6,374 nucleotides of DNA from a bacterium (GTDB lineage Bacteria > UBA9089 > JASEGY01): the NCBI GenBank assembly GCA_030019105.1, contig JASEGY010000218.1, forward strand, positions 1 to 6,374. The letters are read 5' to 3'. Position numbers and translations under genes: made by a program. Of this stretch, positions 1 through 4,825 are shown piece after piece (the stretch's first letter is position 1; every line of letters starts with the position of its first letter). The notes under the pieces are model-generated. The model was given only the letters and a program-made list of their open reading frames with translations. It had not been told where the DNA came from and ran no database searches.

Positions 1-89
1 TTTGCGCCTTTGCGAGAGATTATTTATTAGTGTTAACTGGTTTTTGAAGGATGCCCACTCATACTAAATTAGCATGAATGGAAGCTATT

Positions 90-1502
90 TTACCCTAAAA
101 GCAGGAAATTGTCAAGGTTCTTTTTCGACCTCTGAGAATTCAGAGAGATCAACTTGAAGATGTGCCGGTAGTCCTGGGCAGCGGCTTGATAATCGCCTTT
201 CCGTTTTCCTGATTCATAATGGCATTTACCCATGCCTATCAGGGCATTGAGATAAGCCCCCGGCTTCAGATCAGGAGTGGAAATAATCCGGCGAAATTCA
301 GAAACGGCCTGATCAAGTTGTCTATTTTTGAGGTAAAACCAACCTGGCTGGGGGTAATCTTTTTTCCCTCTCTTCTGATGAGCCTTGATCAGTTTATAAT
401 ACAATGATTCCAATTCTGCCCAGATTTTTTTGTAATCCCCCTTTTGAGAGACTACTTGACAGGCATTCTCCGCCAGAGTCCTGGCCTTAGTCTCCTGAGT
501 AAGAAGCTCTGTGATGGCTCCGGCTACTTCATCTGCCTTGTGTTGATTTACCAGTTTTCCGGAATGGTCGTGCTTGATCCATTCTCTGATGCTTTTTATC
601 TTGCCGGCCACCACCGGTGTCTTGCAGGCCATGGCCTCTAATAAAGAACACGGGGTGCCGTCCGTATCCCGGATGGTGACCATTGCCTCAGACAGGTTAT
701 ACAAAAGGGGCATCTTCTCATGATCAACAGTGCTTAAAAAGACTACGTGTTCTTCGATATTCAAACTCTTAGTCAGTGATTTAATCATCTCAACGTATGG
801 CCTGGAAGGTGAATAGGCGACTATGATGAAGACAGCCTCAGGGCATTTTGAGACCACCAGTGGAACGGCTTTCAGGATCACATCTATATTGGCCCCTTCT
901 TTAAATTCCCTCGGACTTAAAACTACCTTCTTATTCTCCAGATTGAGTTCTCTTCGCAATTGCCTGGTATCATATCCTGGCCTGAAGATCTCCAGGTCTA
1001 TTCCAAAAGGGATCATGAAACTATTGTCCTTCCTTCCTCGTAAAGAAACAGCCGCCTGAAGCAAATCTTCTGAATCAGCGGTAATCATGTCAGCCTCCTG
1101 GAGCGAATATCTTGACATCAGAAAGTTAGAAGCACTTGCCTGGGAGTCCAGAAATATATCTGTTCCCCAGCAGGTCAAAAGATAAGGCTTAAACCCGGCA
1201 AAGGCCGTTAACCAACCCCAGTGGGTGATAAAATGTCCGTGAAGGATATCCGGCTTAATCCTGTCTATGGTTTGATGCAGACGAAGGAGATTGTTTATGA
1301 AAAAGTGGCAGTATTCTGTGCCATCTTTCCATCTTATTACCCGGTTAGGCCGATGGATTTCAATCCCGTTTATTTCGTAGCCTTTCTCCCCCGAGATATC
1401 AAAGATATCAACCTGGTGGCCTCGAGATTTAAAAAAGCCGGCAAATCTGGCGGTATGGATGCTTTTGGGATGTGATAGTAAAAGAAGTCTTAATGGTTTC
1501 AT
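90..1502 (-). CDS. GT4-family glycosyltransferase with C-terminal TPR-like tail
   Basis: This 470-residue protein is a predicted cytoplasmic retaining glycosyltransferase of the GT-B fold, GT4 type, which moves a sugar from a nucleotide-sugar donor onto a growing glycan or another acceptor. The N-terminus (LLLLSHPKSIHTARFAGFF, about 6-24) and the stretches ILHGHF (86-91) and CWGTDIF (111-117) are typical of the acceptor-side Rossmann half. IPFGIDLEIF (164-173) marks the domain crossover. The donor-site signature is TPCSLLEAMACKTPVV (283-298). In the usual E-x7-E motif the second Glu is E289, but the first is Asp (D281). Residues about 385-450 form two TPR-like helical pairs (WFYLKNRQLDQAVSEFRRI, then GKCHYESGK...YRHIFKL), an extension that plain GT4 enzymes of 370-400 residues lack. 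The ATG start follows AAAGGA (1511-1506) at a short 3-base gap, and the N-terminus fits the family. Donor sugar and acceptor cannot be read from the sequence. The divergent neighbour suggests glycan assembly. Confidence 0.93.
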   Translation of the reverse strand: MKPLRLLLLSHPKSIHTARFAGFFKSRGHQVDIFDISGEKGYEINGIEIHRPNRVIRWKDGTEYCHFFINNLLRLHQTIDRIKPDILHGHFITHWGWLTAFAGFKPYLLTCWGTDIFLDSQASASNFLMSRYSLQEADMITADSEDLLQAAVSLRGRKDNSFMIPFGIDLEIFRPGYDTRQLRRELNLENKKVVLSPREFKEGANIDVILKAVPLVVSKCPEAVFIIVAYSPSRPYVEMIKSLTKSLNIEEHVVFLSTVDHEKMPLLYNLSEAMVTIRDTDGTPCSLLEAMACKTPVVAGKIKSIREWIKHDHSGKLVNQHKADEVAGAITELLTQETKARTLAENACQVVSQKGDYKKIWAELESLYYKLIKAHQKRGKKDYPQPGWFYLKNRQLDQAVSEFRRIISTPDLKPGAYLNALIGMGKCHYESGKRKGDYQAAAQDYRHIFKLISLNSQRSKKNLDNFLLLG

Positions 1503-1584
1503 AAGTCCTTTAGCGTAAGCCTTCAGTTATCTGGAATCAGCCGCCGGTAACGAGTTTTTGCCCGGCATATTTCCCTACGCTTTC

Positions 1585-1613
1585 AAGATACCACAATCCT
1601 TCGCCTCTGTCAA
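1585..1613 (-). promoter_or_regulatory. Predicted sigma70-type promoter of the GT4 gene
   Basis: On the minus strand a perfect -35 box TTGACA (1613-1608) is followed after 17 bases by TATCTT (1590-1585). The latter keeps the important T, A and final T of the -10 consensus (4 of 6 match). Transcription would start near 1578 and give a leader of about 75 bases. That leader contains an imperfect hairpin: GCCGG pairs with CCGGC at 1543-1547 and 1562-1566. AGCGTA (1512-1517) and TACGCT (1576-1581) could close a larger loop. This is pattern matching only. Confidence 0.55.
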
Positions 1614-1628
1614 TTTCCTTTTTCTCAC

Positions 1629-1657
1629 TTGACAAAACACTAAAGATATATTAGAAT
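1629..1657 (+). promoter_or_regulatory. Predicted strong sigma70 promoter of the 903-residue fusion gene
   Basis: A perfect -35 box TTGACA (1629-1634), a 17-base spacer and TAGAAT (1652-1657, 5 of 6 to TATAAT) make a near-consensus housekeeping promoter. The predicted start is around 1664, leaving a leader of about 26 bases with the ribosome binding site GGGAG (1677-1681), 8 bases before the ATG at 1690. Its -35 box lies only 15 bases from the -35 box of the divergent GT4 promoter, so both polymerases would compete or be controlled together. Confidence 0.75.
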
Positions 1658-1689
1658 AAAATAGGGAGCAAAGAAAGGGAGAATAGGGA

Positions 1690-4401
1690 ATGGAGATATT
1701 TACGGCGAATATAGAGGTTTTAGAAAAGGAGTATCCATCATTAAAGGATGTTATGGTGAAGATGGGGGATAGGCCATCGCTTAAACTACTTAAGACAAGG
1801 AATGGAGCCTACACATGCCTGGTAAAGGAAGGTGATAGTGAAATATTGCTCCACAGTAGATTTGATCCAAAGAAGGAGGCGGTTAGGTACCTGGATTCAA
1901 TAGATTTTGAGAAGGCCAGGGTTATTCTTGTCCTGGGCGTTGGCCTCGGTTATCTGCTTGAGGCCTTAGGGGAAAGGTTTCCACAGGAAAAGAGGATTAT
2001 TGCGGTTGAGAAGAGGATGGAGGTCTTCCATACCTCGTTATTCTTCAAGGATTGGAGAAAGACATTAAGCAATAAAAAGGTAAGCCTTATCGTTGGGAAG
2101 GATGTGGAAGCAGTTGTTCAGTTGGTTGAGGATGCCCCTCAAGAAGATATAAAGATAGTTGAGCATAGGACTTCCTACCGGTTATCTCAGGAATATTATG
2201 AAAAAGTGAAATATATGGTCTTCAAGGCTAAAAGGAAGAGATATAAGGTGCAGAAAGAATTGCCTGAATGGACTGCATTTACTGAACACGCTAATAAAAT
2301 GATTGCAGAAGATGTAATTGAAAAGGGTGGCTTAGAATATTGGATAAAGGAGGTTAAACATCCGGATCATATAGATCGCTATAACAAGGTGATCCCGATG
2401 TTAAAGGGGAAAATCCTTGAGTTAGGCTGCGCCCATGGGTTTATGACCGCTGAATTTAATAGATTAGGATTTAAGACAATTGGGATAGATGTCGTGGAAA
2501 GACTCATTAGATATGCAACGAAAAGATATGGAAATCATTACTTGGTTTCTATGGCAGAAAGGCTCCCTTTTAGAGAGGATGAGTTTGATACGGTCTTTAT
2601 CGGTGAACTATTAGAACATGTGATTGACCCCGAGCTTATCCTGAAAGAGGCTTTTCGAGTCCTTAAGCCGAATGCAAAGATGATCATTACTGTTCCCAAT
2701 AATCCATGGTCTATCAATGAACCGGATCACTTAAGATATCTTAATATGGAAGAGCTTTTATGTTTAAGCCATAATTATATCTCTATAGAGAATGTATTTA
2801 CCAATCCTCACTATGTGATGGTAGAAAGCAGATCAAGAAAGGGCAGCCCCATTATTCCCGAAGGATACAATCCGTTAGTGAGTATCCTTATGGTTACTTA
2901 TAATCGTGAAGGCTATATTAAGGAAGCGATTCAAAGTGTTCTTGATCAGACCTATAAAAATATTGAACTAATAATTGTAGATGATGGTTCCAATGATCGA
3001 ACAGTAGAAATTATAAAGAGTTTTAATTCTGAAAAAATAAATTACATTTATAAAGTACACTCTGGGGTGGTGGATTCAAGGAATTTATCCCTTGAGAAAG
3101 CAAAAGGTGATTTTGTTGTTTGGGTTGATTCGGATGATGTTGTTATGCCGATTCTCTTAGAGAAAGAGATGGAAACATTTCTGGAGTATCCAACGGTTTC
3201 AGTGGTCTATCCAAATCTATTGCATATTGATGAGAAATCTAATGAAACTGCTAAGATATGGGCCTATAGAGACTATTCATATAAAGAAATGGTCTCAACA
3301 CTGTTTAAAGAAGGAAAGAATATTACACCTTCTGGTGGAGCAATGTACAAAAGAGAGATTATAGAAAAGACAGGGAAATTAGATGCAAGATTTGTCATCC
3401 ACTTTGATAATGACTACCTGGCCAGGATGGCCCGTTTTGGAAGATTTAAACACCTGAATATTCCCTTATACAAGTACCGGTTCCATAGTGAAGGTATATC
3501 AAGAGGCGATCTTAAGGAGAAGAATCGGGCCACTATTTTGATGATGAATAAGATGATTGAGACCTACCCTGAAGAGGATTTATTCCCAGAGATAAATTGG
3601 AAGACTTTACCCGGTAAAAAAGCCCGGGCAGAATTCCATTATCAGATAGCGATGACATTTATGACTCATGGTATGAAGACTTTCAAAGCTGGTGAATCCG
3701 GAGGGTTTTTTGATGAAGCCACAAAACATCTTTATGGGGTTCTAAGATATAATCCTGACCACAAGGAGGCTAAATTAATTTTAAATAAACTTTCCTCGAA
3801 TTTTTATTACGACCCAAAGAGATATTGGGAGGAGCGGGGTAAAAACTATCTTCAGGAAAGGCGTCTGGTTAGCAAAAAGGAGGATATTCAAAGACTTGAG
3901 TCTTCTCTGGTAAACCAATTGAAAGGGCAACAGTTCGATTCGCTGATAGAGCTGGGATGTGGTTTCGGTCGAGTCTTGAAGATGATCAAGACCCATTTCA
4001 AAGAAAAGAAACTCTGTGGGGTTGATATCGGGGAAAGTATGATTAAATCAGCTAAATCCTTTCTCAAAGATTATCCTGAAATTGCACTATTTGTCGCCGG
4101 AGGGGAAGTTTTACCTTTTAGGAATAGGGCCTTTGATATTGCCCTGACCCATACGATGCTAATGCATGTACCGCCGACTAAAATCAGGGAGACAATCTTA
4201 GAGATATCGAGGATCGCTAAGATCTGCCAGTTTTATGAACCAAATTCTCCCTCTAAAGTAATATATTGTTTTAATCATAATTATGAAGAAATCCTGAGAG
4301 AACTGGGGTTTGATTTTGAGGTGATCGAAGGTTTCCGCAAGGGTGAGGTAAAGCAAGACTGGTATATAATTAAACATCAGGGGGCATCTGTAAGTCCTTG
4401 A
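1690..4401 (+). CDS. Fusion: Maf-like N-domain, SAM methyltransferase, GT2 glycosyltransferase, TPR-like spacer, second SAM methyltransferase
   Basis: This 903-residue cytoplasmic protein has no signal peptide or membrane span and joins several glycan-modifying modules. Residues about 1-190 resemble the N-terminal Rossmann-like domain of Maf motility accessory factors: HSRFDP (55-60), VLGVGLGYLLEAL (81-93), then a YYEKV helix. The central Maf/DUF115 domain is absent. About 225-345 is a class I methyltransferase: ILELGCAHG (242-250), acidic D267 in GIDVVE, FDTVFIGELLEHV (299-311), RVLKP (323-327). About 395-605 is a GT-A fold GT2 domain: SILMVTYNR (398-406), VDDGSNDRT (430-438), DSDD (480-483) as the metal-binding DxD, and DND (573-575) where family members often have an acidic base. 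About 640-700 is helical and TPR-like. About 705-890 is a second methyltransferase: LIELGCGFG (752-760), GVD (777-779), HTMLMHV (821-827). Likely role: transfer and methylation of sugars on a surface glycan or glycoprotein. The ATG has a good SD (GGGAG, 8-base gap) and promoter. Substrates are unknown. Confidence 0.92.
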   Translation: MEIFTANIEVLEKEYPSLKDVMVKMGDRPSLKLLKTRNGAYTCLVKEGDSEILLHSRFDPKKEAVRYLDSIDFEKARVILVLGVGLGYLLEALGERFPQEKRIIAVEKRMEVFHTSLFFKDWRKTLSNKKVSLIVGKDVEAVVQLVEDAPQEDIKIVEHRTSYRLSQEYYEKVKYMVFKAKRKRYKVQKELPEWTAFTEHANKMIAEDVIEKGGLEYWIKEVKHPDHIDRYNKVIPMLKGKILELGCAHGFMTAEFNRLGFKTIGIDVVERLIRYATKRYGNHYLVSMAERLPFREDEFDTVFIGELLEHVIDPELILKEAFRVLKPNAKMIITVPNNPWSINEPDHLRYLNMEELLCLSHNYISIENVFTNPHYVMVESRSRKGSPIIPEGYNPLVSILMVTYNREGYIKEAIQSVLDQTYKNIELIIVDDGSNDRTVEIIKSFNSEKINYIYKVHSGVVDSRNLSLEKAKGDFVVWVDSDDVVMPILLEKEMETFLEYPTVSVVYPNLLHIDEKSNETAKIWAYRDYSYKEMVSTLFKEGKNITPSGGAMYKREIIEKTGKLDARFVIHFDNDYLARMARFGRFKHLNIPLYKYRFHSEGISRGDLKEKNRATILMMNKMIETYPEEDLFPEINWKTLPGKKARAEFHYQIAMTFMTHGMKTFKAGESGGFFDEATKHLYGVLRYNPDHKEAKLILNKLSSNFYYDPKRYWEERGKNYLQERRLVSKKEDIQRLESSLVNQLKGQQFDSLIELGCGFGRVLKMIKTHFKEKKLCGVDIGESMIKSAKSFLKDYPEIALFVAGGEVLPFRNRAFDIALTHTMLMHVPPTKIRETILEISRIAKICQFYEPNSPSKVIYCFNHNYEEILRELGFDFEVIEGFRKGEVKQDWYIIKHQGASVSP

Positions 4402-4479
4402 ACGATATGAGCTGTGAGCAGGGTGTCTGAGCCAGGTGACAATAAGGCTTTTTTAGCTCAAAAGGTGCTGATCTCCAGT

Positions 4480-4560
4480 CGTCCCTACGGAACTCGATCA
4501 CTGCTTGCCTCCGATCCCAGCGATAAATCGCTGGGCTATTATCGGACGTCCCTCCGAGGC
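4480..4560. repeat. REP-like palindromic element
   Basis: The core is a perfect inverted repeat: CCCAGCGA (4516-4523), loop TAAA (4524-4527), TCGCTGGG (4528-4535). The stem extends through outer arms CCGAT (4511-4515) and ATCGG (4541-4545), with a CTATT bulge on the right side. More distant arms GCCTC (4507-4511) and GAGGC (4556-4560) offer an alternative pairing. Two related boxes flank it: CGTCCCTACGG (from 4480) and CGTCCCTCCGAGG (from 4547). A central stem with paired boxes in an intergenic space is the form of repetitive extragenic palindromes, which are often mobilised by IS200-like RAYT transposases. Only one copy is in this window, so dispersal is inferred. There is no T-run after the stem, so it does not look like an intrinsic terminator. 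Confidence 0.6.
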
Positions 4561-4810
4561 TGAAGAAGTGTCAAAATGATAGACTTATTTGATCCAATGG
4601 CCGAAACGATGAACAAGGCCGTTTTAATTAACATTCACCCAGGACAAAATAGTTGTAGGGCTTCTAAAGGATGGAAGGGGAGGCGTTGCACCCAAACATG
4701 GCACACCTAACATTGAATGCAAGAATCTTGTCTCCCCATATTTTCCCCGCGATGCCCCGGCCTCCACCAGTTGATCCAACAAGCCTTTACCATTACTAAA
4801 ACTACACAAA

Positions 4811-4818
4811 AGGAGGAG
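4811..4818 (+). promoter_or_regulatory. Strong ribosome binding site of the lipoprotein gene
   Basis: AGGAGGAG lies 7 bases before the ATG at 4826, close to the ideal anti-16S match and spacing. It fixes the start of the lipoprotein reading frame and shows that the signal peptide, although cut off 33 codons later by the poly-G shift, belongs to a gene built to be well translated. Confidence 0.88.
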
Positions 4819-4825
4819 TTTGTAA

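Larger units (their letters stand above)
4402..4825. other. 424-base intergenic region
   Basis: No convincing gene lies here. Right after the fusion gene, AGCC (4430-4433) and GGCT (4446-4449) can form a 4-bp stem followed by six T (4449-4454), but the 12-base loop makes this a poor terminator. A palindromic REP-like element occupies about 4480-4560. Between 4561 and 4810 there is a 44-codon plus-strand frame (4576-4710) with only a weak GAAG-type SD, and an antisense frame that overlaps the lipoprotein start. Neither looks real. A weak promoter candidate for the lipoprotein is TTGATC (4771-4776), then 17 bases, then TACTAA (4794-4799), which lacks the final T of a -10 box. Confidence 0.6.

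Noticed and set aside
1503..1580. Riboswitch in the GT4 leader
   Set aside because: Only short stems (5-6 bp) are visible and no known riboswitch core motif is recognisable.
3781..3996. Minus-strand open frame inside the fusion gene
   Set aside because: It is antisense to the conserved second methyltransferase domain and has no independent support.
4428..4460. Intrinsic terminator after the fusion gene
   Set aside because: The stem before the six T is only 4 bp with a 12-base loop, and competing pairings (TGAGC with GCTCA) place the T-run inside a loop.
4516..4535. The strong hairpin as a rho-independent terminator
   Set aside because: No T-run follows on the plus strand (CTATTATCGG) and no suitable A-run precedes it for the minus strand; the flanking boxes fit a REP-like element better.
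4576..4710. Plus-strand 44-codon open frame
   Set aside because: The SD is weak, the composition is Arg/Trp/Cys-rich at the end, no domain is recognised, and it probably arises by chance in a stop-poor spacer.
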